A DNA stretch of 64,000 bases, from NCBI RefSeq assembly GCF_900143095.1, contig NZ_FRDA01000002.1, positions 372,001 through 436,000 of the forward strand. The letters are read 5' to 3'. This document shows positions 17,518 through 26,323 of this stretch, in pieces (the first letter of the stretch is position 1; each line of letters starts with the position of its first letter). The notes beneath the pieces are model-generated. The model was not told the origin of the DNA. It was given only the letters and a program-made list of their open reading frames with translations, and made no database searches. Position numbers and translations under genes: made by a program. Source of the stretch: Pseudomonas asturiensis. GTDB lineage: Bacteria; Pseudomonadota; Gammaproteobacteria; Pseudomonadales; Pseudomonadaceae.

Positions 17518-17546
17518 TGAGTGGTCCGGAACGCCGCAGCGGTTCC
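17518..17546 (-). promoter_or_regulatory. hrp box (HrpL-dependent promoter)
   Basis: On the minus strand GGAACC (17546-17541), 16 bases, then CCACTCA (17524-17518). This matches the consensus GGAACC-N15/16-CCACNNA at every fixed base. The downstream gene starts at 17430, giving a normal leader of about 80 bases. Confidence 0.92.
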
Positions 17547-17591
17547 TTTTATCGTAGCGTTAGCACGAGGGTTTGCCAGCCAGGGCATGCC

Positions 17592-17617
17592 TTTATCTGT
17601 ATATCCATACAGATAAA
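17592..17617. repeat. Perfect 11-bp inverted repeat upstream of topB
   Basis: TTTATCTGTAT, four-base loop, ATACAGATAAA. It is AT-rich in a GC-rich context, has no T-run on either strand, and lies 67 bases before topB and 45 bases behind the hrp box. It could be an operator or a remnant of mobile DNA; function is unknown. Confidence 0.6.
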
Positions 17618-17683
17618 ACTTGCCCATCGCGCGCTCAAAGTTCATCCTTGCAGCCTCACCACCGGTAATCGAAGACGGTAGTC

Positions 17684-19660
17684 ATGCGGCTGTTCCTTTG
17701 CGAAAAACCCTCTCAGGCCAAAGACATCGCGGCTGCGCTTGGCGCAACGCGGCGTGGTGACGGCTGCTGGGTGGGTGCCAATGCCACGGTCACCTGGTGC
17801 ATCGGCCATCTGCTGGAAACCGCGCCACCGGACGCTTACGACGCCCGCTACAAGCGCTGGGTGCTGGAAGACCTGCCCATCGTGCCGCAACAATGGAAAA
17901 TGCTGGTCAAACCCAGAACCGCCAGCCAGTTCAAGGCAGTCAAGCGTCTGCTGGGCGAGGCGAAAGAGCTGGTCATCGCCACCGATGCCGACCGTGAGGG
18001 CGAGATGATTGCCCGGGAGCTGGTCGAGCACTGCCGCTATCGCGGGCCGATCCAGCGCCTGTGGCTGTCGGCGCTGGACGATGCCTCGATTCGCAAGGCG
18101 CTGGCCGCGCTCAAGCCGGGTGCCGAAACCTTCAGCCTGTACCACTCGGCGCTTGGCCGCTCCCGCGCTGACTGGCTGATCGGCATGAACATGAGCCGTC
18201 TGTTTACCTTGCTGGGCAGACAGTCCGGCTACCAGGGCGTGCTGCCGGTCGGGCGCGTGCAGACCCCCACCTTGCGCCTGGTGGTGGATCGCGACCGCAG
18301 CATCGCCGATTTCGTGCCGGTGCCTTACTGGGGCATCGACGTCAGACTGCTGCATGACCATCAGGCGTTCATCGCCCAATGGCGCGCGCCATCGGACGTT
18401 TGCGACGATCAGGATCGCTGCCTGAACGCGTCACTCGCACAACAGGCCGCCCAAGCCATCCGCCATGCGGGCAGCGCCCGGCTGGTCAAGCTGCGCACCG
18501 AACGTATCCGCGAAGCGGCACCGCTGCCGTTCGACCTTGGCACGCTGCAGGAGATCTGCTCGAAGAAGCTGGGGCTCGGTGCTCAGGAAACCCTCGACAT
18601 CGCCCAGGCGCTGTACGAAACCCACAAGGTCATCACCTACCCGCGCAGCGATTGCGGCTACCTGCCCAACAGCCAGCACAGCGAGGCTGCGAGCATTATC
18701 GCGGCGCTGGGCAAGGCCGATCCTGCCCTGGGGGAGCTGCTCCCGCACCTCGATGCGCAGCGCCGCTCACGGGCCTGGAACGACGCCAGGGTGAGCGCGC
18801 ACCACGGCATCATCCCCACTGCTGCGGCCAAAGGCATCGAGCGCCTGACCGGCAAGCCCAGAGCGGTCTACACCCTGATCAGGGCCCGCTATCTGGCGCA
18901 GTTTCTGCCCAATCACGAATATGATCGCACCCAGGCCGATTTCGATTGCGCAGGTCATGCGTTGCGGGCCGTTGGCAAACAGATCGTCGAACCCGGCTGG
19001 AAGCGTGCCATGCCCGAAGCACTGGTCCCGTCAAAGGGCCGCGAAGCCCCTGCGCCGCAGCCACTGCCCGCGCTGTTTCAGGGCTGCGAGTGCACTGTTG
19101 CCGACGTGCTCCTCAAGGACCTGTGGACCCAACCGCCCAAGCCATTCACGGAAGGCGATCTGATCAAGGCGATGAAGAATGTCGCCAAACTGGTGGAAGA
19201 CCCGCTGCTCAAGCAAAAGCTCAAGGACACCACCGGCATCGGCACTGAAGCGACCCGCGCTGGCATCATTCAGGGTTTGCTGGATCGAGGCTACCTGACC
19301 AAACAGGGCAAGGCGCTGTGCGCCAGTCCGGCTGCTTTCAGCCTGATCGACGCCGTGCCACGTGCCATCGCCGATCCTGGCACCACGGCGATCTGGGAAC
19401 AGGCGCTGGACATGGTGCAGAATGGCGAGATGAGCCTTGAAGAGTTCGTGACCCGACAGGCCGCATGGATGAGCAAGCACGTCAGCCGCTGCGTCGGCAT
19501 GCGTATGTCGATCAGCGGTCCGGCGAGTCCGGCAGGCGTGAAGCCGCCATGGAAGAAAAAGCGCAAGGCCAGTCCGCGCAAGACAGCCAGCAGCGACAAG
19601 GCAACCGGCACCGCAGCGAAAAAACCGCGCCGTGCCACCAAACCTGCCAGCAAGGCGTAA
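17684..19660 (+). CDS. topB: DNA topoisomerase III
   Basis: Type IA topoisomerase of 658 residues. The N-terminal Toprim domain begins MRLFLCEKPSQAKDIA and contains the acidic triad motif ATDADREGE (about 105-113). Core landmarks include VGRVQTPTL (about 190) and the catalytic Tyr319 in ITYPRSDC, matching Tyr328 of E. coli TopB. The C-terminal tail (about 610-658) is Lys/Ala/Pro-rich and basic, probably for DNA binding, and there are no zinc-finger Cys. It decatenates DNA and resolves recombination intermediates. Confidence 0.95.
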   Translation: MRLFLCEKPSQAKDIAAALGATRRGDGCWVGANATVTWCIGHLLETAPPDAYDARYKRWVLEDLPIVPQQWKMLVKPRTASQFKAVKRLLGEAKELVIATDADREGEMIARELVEHCRYRGPIQRLWLSALDDASIRKALAALKPGAETFSLYHSALGRSRADWLIGMNMSRLFTLLGRQSGYQGVLPVGRVQTPTLRLVVDRDRSIADFVPVPYWGIDVRLLHDHQAFIAQWRAPSDVCDDQDRCLNASLAQQAAQAIRHAGSARLVKLRTERIREAAPLPFDLGTLQEICSKKLGLGAQETLDIAQALYETHKVITYPRSDCGYLPNSQHSEAASIIAALGKADPALGELLPHLDAQRRSRAWNDARVSAHHGIIPTAAAKGIERLTGKPRAVYTLIRARYLAQFLPNHEYDRTQADFDCAGHALRAVGKQIVEPGWKRAMPEALVPSKGREAPAPQPLPALFQGCECTVADVLLKDLWTQPPKPFTEGDLIKAMKNVAKLVEDPLLKQKLKDTTGIGTEATRAGIIQGLLDRGYLTKQGKALCASPAAFSLIDAVPRAIADPGTTAIWEQALDMVQNGEMSLEEFVTRQAAWMSKHVSRCVGMRMSISGPASPAGVKPPWKKKRKASPRKTASSDKATGTAAKKPRRATKPASKA

Positions 19661-19724
19661 GCGCGCCAGGCGGGCATCCGCCATAAAGCCTCACATCAGC
19701 AATTGCACAACCAGGTGTACCCAC

Positions 19725-20123
19725 ATGTCAGACCGCGAAATCATCGTCCCTCCCACCATGGAACTCATCATGGACCGCGCTGGTTACGCGCCAGCAGTCA
19801 GGGTGGGTCATACGCTCTACTGCTCCGGACAGGTCGGCCGTACGCGTGACATGGAAGTGATCCTGAATCCCGAGGCGCAGTTCATCGCCTGCTGGGAGAA
19901 CCTGCGCACATTGCTGGCCGAGGCTGGCTGCACCTTCGATGACATCGTCGACATGACCACCTATCACGTCTCGATGAGCGAGCACATGCCGGTCTTTCGT
20001 GAGGTGAAAAACCGGCTCTTTCCGCGCGGACAATGCGCCTGGACCTGCATCGGCGTCGCTGAACTGGCACATCCCGGACTGCTGCTGGAAATCAAATGCG
20101 TGGCCGTTGTACGCCAGCCCTGA
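19725..20123 (+). CDS. RidA/YjgF-family protein
   Basis: Protein of 132 residues with the compact RidA fold. Seen are YAPAVRVGHTLYCSGQVG near the start, the stretch WENLRTLLAEAGCTFDDIVD, and the C-terminal CIGVAELAHPGLLLEIKCVA, where an Arg or equivalent of the enamine deaminase site would normally precede the Ile-Gly-Val core; here the residue is Cys (TCIGV). That departure suggests an RidA subgroup without classic enamine deaminase activity. The ATG at 19725 is preferred over in-frame upstream starts, which would overlap topB. Confidence 0.85.
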   Translation: MSDREIIVPPTMELIMDRAGYAPAVRVGHTLYCSGQVGRTRDMEVILNPEAQFIACWENLRTLLAEAGCTFDDIVDMTTYHVSMSEHMPVFREVKNRLFPRGQCAWTCIGVAELAHPGLLLEIKCVAVVRQP

Positions 20124-20906
20124 TCAGGCGGATCGATCTTCGCAACGCGCCTTCAACTGCTCCAGCATCGGGGTGTCAGTACGCTCGAAACGCAACGGTG
20201 TGACGGAAACACCGCCATTCATGACCACATGGGTTTCGCTGCCGGGCACGTCCGCCAAATCATGACGGTGGATGCTCAGCCAGAAATAATCGCGCTCGCG
20301 CATGTCAGTGCGTGACGTGACGTCCAGCGTATCGATCCGACCGGCACCCTGAGTCGTGAACTGCATCGGACCGGCTTCTGCTGCCGGAACATCCGGAAAA
20401 TTGATGTTCAGGCAAGCGCCCTGCTCCCAGCCCAGCCCCCATACCTTGCGAATCACATCAGGCGCCAGTTGTCGCGCCGTTTCCCAACGCACGGAGTCGC
20501 GCCGCGTCAGGGCCTGGCTCAGGGCAATCGACGGCACGCCGAACAGCAGCCCGGCCATTGCCGCACCGACCGTGCCTGAAAACACCGTTTCCACCCCCAG
20601 ATTGGCGCCCTTGTTGATGCCGGAAAGGATCAACTGCGGGGGTTCGCTCATTAGCTGACGCAGCGCCATGGCCACACAATCGGCGGGTGTGCCGGACACT
20701 GAAAACGTGCGTTCCCCGCGCGCTGTCACGCGCAAAGGGTGGTGGATGCTCAGTGCGTGGGAGATGCCGCTCTGGTCTTGATCGGGGGCGACAATCCAGA
20801 CCTCATCGGCCAATTCTCGCGCCACTTCTTCCAGCGCCAGCAGTCCCGGGGCATCGATGCCATCATCGTTGGTGATCAGTATCCGGGACAGTTTCTGGAA
20901 AGACAT
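20124..20906 (-). CDS. SurE-family 5'/3'-nucleotidase
   Basis: Protein of 260 residues with the SurE metal site ILITNDDGIDAPGL at the N-terminus (Asp-Asp), VAPDQDQSGISHALS (about 42-56), SGTPADCVAMAL and the ILSGINKGANLG Asn loop. Such enzymes dephosphorylate nucleoside monophosphates and are implicated in stationary-phase survival. GGAG is 6 bases before ATG 20906. It stands outside the usual surE-pcm-nlpD-rpoS context, so it may be a second SurE-like copy in this genome; that is an inference. Confidence 0.88.
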   Translation of the reverse strand: MSFQKLSRILITNDDGIDAPGLLALEEVARELADEVWIVAPDQDQSGISHALSIHHPLRVTARGERTFSVSGTPADCVAMALRQLMSEPPQLILSGINKGANLGVETVFSGTVGAAMAGLLFGVPSIALSQALTRRDSVRWETARQLAPDVIRKVWGLGWEQGACLNINFPDVPAAEAGPMQFTTQGAGRIDTLDVTSRTDMRERDYFWLSIHRHDLADVPGSETHVVMNGGVSVTPLRFERTDTPMLEQLKARCEDRSA

Positions 20907-21013
20907 AAGGGCTCCTGAGTTGTGAGCCGCGACCCGCATACCAGGCCGCAGCGACGACTGACCGCCCTGCTGCGCAGAGCGGTGTTCCATTCAGACGGGT
21001 GAAAGACGGGAAG

Positions 21014-21325
21014 TCAAAGACTGGAGCGCAGCGGAATCTCATGCCGCGATGACTCGGCCTGCGTGTCGTCCAGCCCCACCATTTCATCATGGGCGACACC
21101 CTGACTCAGAAACAGATGCACATCCGGCACTGACGACAGCACCTTGCGCGCTTCTTCAACCGATGCGATATGAAGGGGCTTGCCGTGAGAGTCATGTACC
21201 GGCACCGACCGCTCACCGACCAGTGCATGAAGTACGTAGGAACCGCCTTCCATCGACACCAGATTGAGTTCACTAATCTTGCCAGCCTTGATATCGCTGG
21301 ACAGCTCTTGAATGTTCAAAATCAC
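21014..21325 (-). CDS. Small conserved protein of unknown function (DUF6482-like)
   Basis: Protein of 103 residues, soluble, with no signal peptide. The start MILNIQELSSDI and the middle YVLHALVGERSVPVHDSHGKPLHIASVEEAR resemble a small Pseudomonas family I associate, without certainty, with DUF6482. It sits 107 bases upstream of surE on the same strand. A purine-rich stretch, GGAGGTG, precedes the ATG. Function is unknown. Confidence 0.65.
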   Translation of the reverse strand: MILNIQELSSDIKAGKISELNLVSMEGGSYVLHALVGERSVPVHDSHGKPLHIASVEEARKVLSSVPDVHLFLSQGVAHDEMVGLDDTQAESSRHEIPLRSSL

Positions 21326-21466
21326 ACCTCCGTAAGCGTTCCGGGAATCAGAGCGTCACAAGAGTTGAGCCTGGACCGGCGTTAACGTTCCATTGCCATC
21401 GCGTCAGGCGTGAACAATAACCCCTGAGCGGTCTGCAGACCGGGCGACGGTCGTCACCGCGCTCAT

Positions 21467-23263
21467 TCAATGACCCAGCAACTGCGCTGCGTCGAAGCCC
21501 ATCCGCAGGTTGCCCCAATGACGGCCTTCAAAGAAAAACGGCACGTCAATCTCGGTCATGATTTCGCCGGTGTCACGCAGATAGGTCTGCAACAGGAAAC
21601 GCTGTTTGTTACCTGCCGCGCGCAAGCCCACAGGGTCGGAGAACATCCGTTTGTTGCGGCACACTGGCAGGTCGACGGCGCGGTTGCCGGTCGGTTTCTG
21701 CGATACCCAGCTGTTGTTGACCGGGCAATAGCCTTTGGCATCGACAATGAATGAAACCTTGCCGCCTCGAGTGCCTTTGGTCAGCGAGTCGCACTCTTCC
21801 TGACAGATCAGTGCAAAGCGTTCGGTGTAGCTGGTCAGGTATTGCTTGGGGTCGGTGCCGGGGATCAGTTTGTAGCTCTGATCGAACAGGTTGACCCCTT
21901 CCTTGTGCAGGACCGCCAGGCGAGCCTGCAAAACGTCGCGGCAATGACTGGCACGCGTGATCGCGGCATCCAGTTCGCCATGCCCGAGTACGAAGCGGCC
22001 CAGCAATGCCTGTACCCGCTCGGCGACGCCTGAGAGGTCGCGCGTGGCGGTTGCCGAATGCTGCATGCGTTGATCGATGGCCTGGCTGTCGGCGTAGATA
22101 CGCGTTACCCGCTCATTGATGCCGGTGTTGGTGTCAGCGAACTGCTGGATGTGCGTCGCGATGTCGGCAAGCTTGTCGTTGGTCGATTCGAAGTCGCCAA
22201 TCATGCTCTCGAAATGACCGGAGGCCCGCTCCACAACCTGTTGGGTTTCACGCGCGCTCTGGCTGATCTGAGTGGTCTGCTCGTAGGTGGAGCTGACTTC
22301 CAGCAGCATGGCGTCAATGTTCTGGGAGATGTCGTCAGTGGCCTTGCTCACGTTCTGTGCCAGCGTACGCACTTCATCCGCCACCACGGCAAAGCCGCGT
22401 CCGCTCTCCCCGGCACGCGCCGCTTCAATGGCCGCGTTGAGCGCCAACAGGTTGGTCTGCGAAGAAATCTGCTGGATCAGCCCGACGATGGATTTGATGC
22501 TCGACGAGCGCTGATTCAGCGCCGAGACGAGCACCCCGAACTCATTGAGGCTGCTGGAAATCTGGCTGATATTACCGGTCACTTCCAGCAGCTCGGAGTA
22601 AGAGCCGCGTGCCATGCTCAGGTTCTGCGCCGTGGTACTGGAAATGCCCTGGGTTTGCCGGGACACATCTTCAATGCTGCCCACAGCCATGTTGCTCTGA
22701 TCCATGACTTCTTTCGAAAAGCGAGCCTGATCGGTGGCGCTGTCGCTCGAATCACTGATGTTCTTGAGCGAACGCGCCGACTCGACCGCAATCTGCACGG
22801 TCAACGCCTGAATACTGCTGATCACTTCACGCTGCTTGGCCAGAAACCGGTTGCAGGTACTGGCCAGCACTCGAATTTCATCGTGGGTCAGCAACGGCAG
22901 ATCCTTGGACAGGTCACCCTCGCCATTGGCGATTTCTTCGAGCGCGCCAGTCATGAACATCACCGGTCGTACGATCAGGTGACGCAAGTACCAGACCATA
23001 AAGCCGACCATGCCCAGCGTGAACAGCGTACTGAGCAGAATGGCGTTGCTCAGTGCATCCAGCCGGCCTTCAATGCGCGACAGTACACCGGCCTCCAGTT
23101 GCGCACTGCGCAATAGCGTCACGATGTCCGCCCGGACCGACAGGGCCACCCAGTACAGCAATGCGCTGATCACAACCAACAGAAAAAGGCTTGAGAGCTT
23201 TTTGGTCAGCGTGTTGAAAAACTGCCTTTCGACCGACTCGTACAAAGCCTTTAACGTTTGCAT
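21467..23263 (-). CDS. Chemotaxis receptor with minimal periplasmic loop and C-terminal cytoplasmic sensor domain
   Basis: Protein of 598 residues. TM1 (about 24-43) and TM2 (about 75-95) enclose only about 30 periplasmic residues, too few for a ligand domain. HAMP and the signalling domain follow, with the tip motif [18 protein letters not shown] near 270. After the signalling domain an extra region of about 150 residues (about 450-598) has an alpha/beta PAS/Cache-like look ([18 protein letters not shown], ending [17 protein letters not shown]) and three Cys (ICQEEC, GYCPV, LPVCRN). Sensing is therefore probably cytoplasmic and could be metabolic or redox. No CheR pentapeptide is seen. Confidence 0.85.
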   Translation of the reverse strand: MQTLKALYESVERQFFNTLTKKLSSLFLLVVISALLYWVALSVRADIVTLLRSAQLEAGVLSRIEGRLDALSNAILLSTLFTLGMVGFMVWYLRHLIVRPVMFMTGALEEIANGEGDLSKDLPLLTHDEIRVLASTCNRFLAKQREVISSIQALTVQIAVESARSLKNISDSSDSATDQARFSKEVMDQSNMAVGSIEDVSRQTQGISSTTAQNLSMARGSYSELLEVTGNISQISSSLNEFGVLVSALNQRSSSIKSIVGLIQQISSQTNLLALNAAIEAARAGESGRGFAVVADEVRTLAQNVSKATDDISQNIDAMLLEVSSTYEQTTQISQSARETQQVVERASGHFESMIGDFESTNDKLADIATHIQQFADTNTGINERVTRIYADSQAIDQRMQHSATATRDLSGVAERVQALLGRFVLGHGELDAAITRASHCRDVLQARLAVLHKEGVNLFDQSYKLIPGTDPKQYLTSYTERFALICQEECDSLTKGTRGGKVSFIVDAKGYCPVNNSWVSQKPTGNRAVDLPVCRNKRMFSDPVGLRAAGNKQRFLLQTYLRDTGEIMTEIDVPFFFEGRHWGNLRMGFDAAQLLGH

Positions 23264-23442
23264 GCAGCTGCTCCTGGGCGCGAGGGTGTTCAGTTTCGAT
23301 GGTTAACGTCTGTTAGTGCAAAAGCTTTAAATCAGCAGGAATGACCAGAACGGGCGAAACGTCCTGATCAGGCTTCACCTGCCAGAGTCGAGGCATGCGG
23401 TGAGCGGGTCGCGAGCGTACGCCAGATAATGGCTTATAGATA

Positions 23443-25056
23443 TCAAAGCCGGAATCTGTCCACCGATTGCGAGAGCTTGCCCGCCAGCGCGGACAACTCA
23501 TCGGTGGTGGTGGCCGTCTGGCCGATGACCCGACTGTTGTCCTCGGACATGCTGGCGATCATTTCCACCTGATGGGCGATTTCATTGCTGGCCAGGCTCT
23601 GCTCGCCGATGGTTCGGGTGATGTCATTGACCAGCTGTGTGGTACTCAGGGTGGCTTCGAGAATATCCCGAATGGCGCGCTCGACCTCGGCGGTCACCGC
23701 CATGCCTTTATCGACCTGTGCTACGCCCGCTTCCATGCTGGTTACCGCCTCGCGGGTGCTTTGCTGGATGCGGGCAACCATGCCGGTAATCTCCTGCGTC
23801 GACGCACTGGTGCGTCCCGCCAGGCTGCGTACCTCGTCAGCCACCACCGCAAAGCCCCGGCCCTGCTCACCGGCGCGTGCCGCTTCAATGGCCGCATTGA
23901 GCGCCAGCAGGTTGGTCTGGTCGGCAATGCTCTTGATCACCTGAATGATGTTGAAAATGGCTTCCGACTCTTTATCCAGCGTGCGAATCACCTGCGCCGA
24001 TTGCTGCGCCGAACGCGCAATGCCGTCCATGTCGCTGACCACCTGATGGATCACCCGGCCGCCGTTCTTGGCCAGTGACTCGGCCTGACTGGCCATTTCC
24101 CGGGCTTGTTCGGCGTGACGGGTGATTTCCTCGATGCTGGCGGTCATTTCGCTGGCCGCCGCCGACATGGTTGCCGCAGCCGAGCTTTGCTGCTGACTGC
24201 TGCCCGCGACTTCGTGACAACCGCTGCTCAGTTGCCCGCTCATGCCGCTGACGCCATGGGCATTGCTGCGCACCACCTCAATCATCCCGCGCAGATCACG
24301 CTGCATGATGGCCAGGCTGCGAATCAGCATGCTGGCTTCGTCACGGTTGCGCGGTTCGGTAATCGGCTCGCTGAGGTTGCCGTGGGCAATGCTGTCGGCG
24401 ATGCGGCTGGCAGACTGCAAGGGGATCATGATGCTGCGGGTCACCCAGTGGCCTTGGGCCAACAGCATCAACAGACCGACAACCAGAACCACACCGAGCG
24501 TGACGTTAGCGCTGCGAATGGCATCGCGGGTGACATCGCCGCTGGCTTTGGAGTTGTTCTCGATCAGGTCACTCAGCGTGGACATCTGGCCTTCCAGCTG
24601 GGTGAAGGCGGCAGTGAACGTGCCCAGATCCTGCTGTGCCCGGTCAGGGCTGTCCAGCGCCAGACCGACAATTCGCTCGCCTGCACTGATGTAGGCATCC
24701 AGACTCGGCTTGACCCTGTTCAGTTCAGCCTTGAGGGTGTCGTTGATCGGCAGCGCGAGGTTATCGCCCAGCACCTTGCGAAACTGCGTCGCATGTTCGT
24801 TGAGAGAAGCCAGTACCTCTGCTCGCGTAGTGTTGCTCTTGCCCAGCCCGACCAGCATGGCCGAAAGCACGTCGGCACGCAGGGCATCGTGCATCATGTC
24901 GGCCTGCATATGATTGCTTAGCGCAGCCATGCTGACCTCGTTGTCGATCATCGCCGCAGCCATCCGGTTGTTGCCCAGATAACTGACCACACTGATGATC
25001 AGCACGGCGAGCAATCCCGTGCAGATCAGCAAAAACAGACGGAGTTTTATCGACAT
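23443..25056 (-). CDS. Methyl-accepting chemotaxis protein, 4HB-type sensor
   Basis: Receptor of 537 residues: TM1 about 5-27, a four-helix-bundle periplasmic domain of about 155 residues, TM2 about 184-201, HAMP (IMIPLQSASRIADSIAHGNLS) and a signalling domain with [18 protein letters not shown]. The start at 25056 (MSIKLRLF) is preferred to 25077 because it gives the normal short N-terminus before TM1. A sigma-28 promoter is present 60 bases upstream. The ligand is unknown. It is followed 140 bases later by another receptor gene on the same strand. Confidence 0.88.
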   Translation of the reverse strand: MSIKLRLFLLICTGLLAVLIISVVSYLGNNRMAAAMIDNEVSMAALSNHMQADMMHDALRADVLSAMLVGLGKSNTTRAEVLASLNEHATQFRKVLGDNLALPINDTLKAELNRVKPSLDAYISAGERIVGLALDSPDRAQQDLGTFTAAFTQLEGQMSTLSDLIENNSKASGDVTRDAIRSANVTLGVVLVVGLLMLLAQGHWVTRSIMIPLQSASRIADSIAHGNLSEPITEPRNRDEASMLIRSLAIMQRDLRGMIEVVRSNAHGVSGMSGQLSSGCHEVAGSSQQQSSAAATMSAAASEMTASIEEITRHAEQAREMASQAESLAKNGGRVIHQVVSDMDGIARSAQQSAQVIRTLDKESEAIFNIIQVIKSIADQTNLLALNAAIEAARAGEQGRGFAVVADEVRSLAGRTSASTQEITGMVARIQQSTREAVTSMEAGVAQVDKGMAVTAEVERAIRDILEATLSTTQLVNDITRTIGEQSLASNEIAHQVEMIASMSEDNSRVIGQTATTTDELSALAGKLSQSVDRFRL

Positions 25057-25114
25057 CCTGAAGCCCCTTGCGGTCAATGGAATAACGCGAGCTGCGGCTG
25101 CTCTTATTCAAAGC

Positions 25115-25141
25115 TTATCGACACCGGTTCCAGGATATTTA
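25115..25141 (-). promoter_or_regulatory. Sigma-28 (FliA) flagellar/chemotaxis promoter
   Basis: On the minus strand TAAA, 15 bases, then GTCGATAA, against the consensus TAAA-N15-GCCGATAA (one mismatch). It lies 58 bases ahead of the chemoreceptor start at 25056, as expected for a flagellar class III gene. Confidence 0.7.
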
Positions 25142-25237
25142 AGACTAATTTCAAGGGGTTTGATTTTCCCGAACGCAGATAGCGCCAAGGTTGCGGCATC
25201 GGGGTTCTGTCAACACGCCCCCGATGCCACGTTGCAA

Positions 25238-26257
25238 TCACTGGGCGCCGCGCACCTTGGCGATTTCGTCGTACATCATCTTCACCAGACCGGCGTCCAG
25301 TTGCTGTGAAAACTCGTCAATCACCGGCTTTACGCGCTCACGGAAACGCTCCTTCTCGGCGGGGGAAATGTCGTTGACCGCAATCTGTCTTTCCAGATTG
25401 GCGCGAGCCTTGTCCATGCTGTCGGCCGTCACTTGGCGCTGGAAGACCTGAGCCTTGGCGGCAGCGTCACGAATCAGGGCCTTTTCATCGTCGTTCAGGC
25501 GATTCCAGGTCTTCTGGCTCATGATCAGCGACTGTGGGTTGAAGATGTGCCCGGTCGCGGACAGGTACTTCTGCACTTCGAAAAACTTGCTGCCCTCGAT
25601 CACCGTGTACGGATTTTCCTGACCGTCGATGGTGTGCTGTTCAAGGCCGGTATAGACCTCAGGAAAGGCCATGGGCACCGGATTGGCGCCCAGCGCCGAG
25701 AACGTTTTCAGATAGATCGGCGATTGGATGACCCTGATCTTCAGGCCCTGCATGTCTTCAAGACGAGTGATCGGGTGTTTGCTGTTGGTGACGTTGCGAA
25801 ACCCCAGATCCCAGTAACCGAGGGCGACCAGCCCTTTGCTGTCGAGTTGCGCCGAGAGTTTCTGGCCGACCGGACCGTCGATGACTGCATGCGCTTCCTT
25901 CACGTCGTTGAACAGGAACGGGAAGTCGAGCATGGCAAAATCGGGCGCCTGAGCGGCCAGAATCCCGGAGTTCAGTACGGTGATGTCCAGCGTGCCGCCC
26001 TGTAAGGCAGACACCGTCTGCACATCGCCGCCCAGCGTGCCGCCGGGGAATAAGCGCACCTTGATCTTGCCGCCACTGCTTTCACTCAACAGATCGGCAA
26101 ATTTCTGTGCGCCCTGCCCCTGCGGGTGCTCCTTGACGTTCTGAAAGGCAAAACGCAGCGTGCGCTCGCGAATCTCTGCTGCGTGGCTGGCCATGCTCCC
26201 CAGCAACAGGCTGGTGGCACAGGCCCCGGCCAGCAGGGTTTTCATCAGTTTCTGCAT
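25238..26257 (-). CDS. TRAP transporter solute-binding protein (DctP family)
   Basis: Periplasmic protein of 339 residues with a signal peptide (cleavage after SHA, about residue 26) and the DctP fold: LRFAFQNVKEHPQGQGAQKF, the carboxylate-binding Arg in LKIRVIQSP, MAFPEVYTGLEQHTIDGQENP and a ligand-site TVIEGSKFFEV. GGAG precedes ATG 26257. It delivers an organic acid to the DctQM permease encoded upstream in the same operon. The DGQENP motif is common in sugar-acid (uronate-type) binding members; the exact ligand is not certain. Confidence 0.9.
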   Translation of the reverse strand: MQKLMKTLLAGACATSLLLGSMASHAAEIRERTLRFAFQNVKEHPQGQGAQKFADLLSESSGGKIKVRLFPGGTLGGDVQTVSALQGGTLDITVLNSGILAAQAPDFAMLDFPFLFNDVKEAHAVIDGPVGQKLSAQLDSKGLVALGYWDLGFRNVTNSKHPITRLEDMQGLKIRVIQSPIYLKTFSALGANPVPMAFPEVYTGLEQHTIDGQENPYTVIEGSKFFEVQKYLSATGHIFNPQSLIMSQKTWNRLNDDEKALIRDAAAKAQVFQRQVTADSMDKARANLERQIAVNDISPAEKERFRERVKPVIDEFSQQLDAGLVKMMYDEIAKVRGAQ

Positions 26258-26323
26258 GTCATCATTCTCCGGTCTTGTTATTGGAAATGGAGGGGTGAAG
26301 GTCAAACGGCTTCTGGCCCATCG

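Noticed and set aside
17457..17645. A 62-codon reading frame on the minus strand upstream of the HrpL-regulated gene
   Set aside because: It spans the hrp box and the AT-rich dyad, so its own transcript would have to start elsewhere. It has no recognisable family pattern and no good ribosome site.
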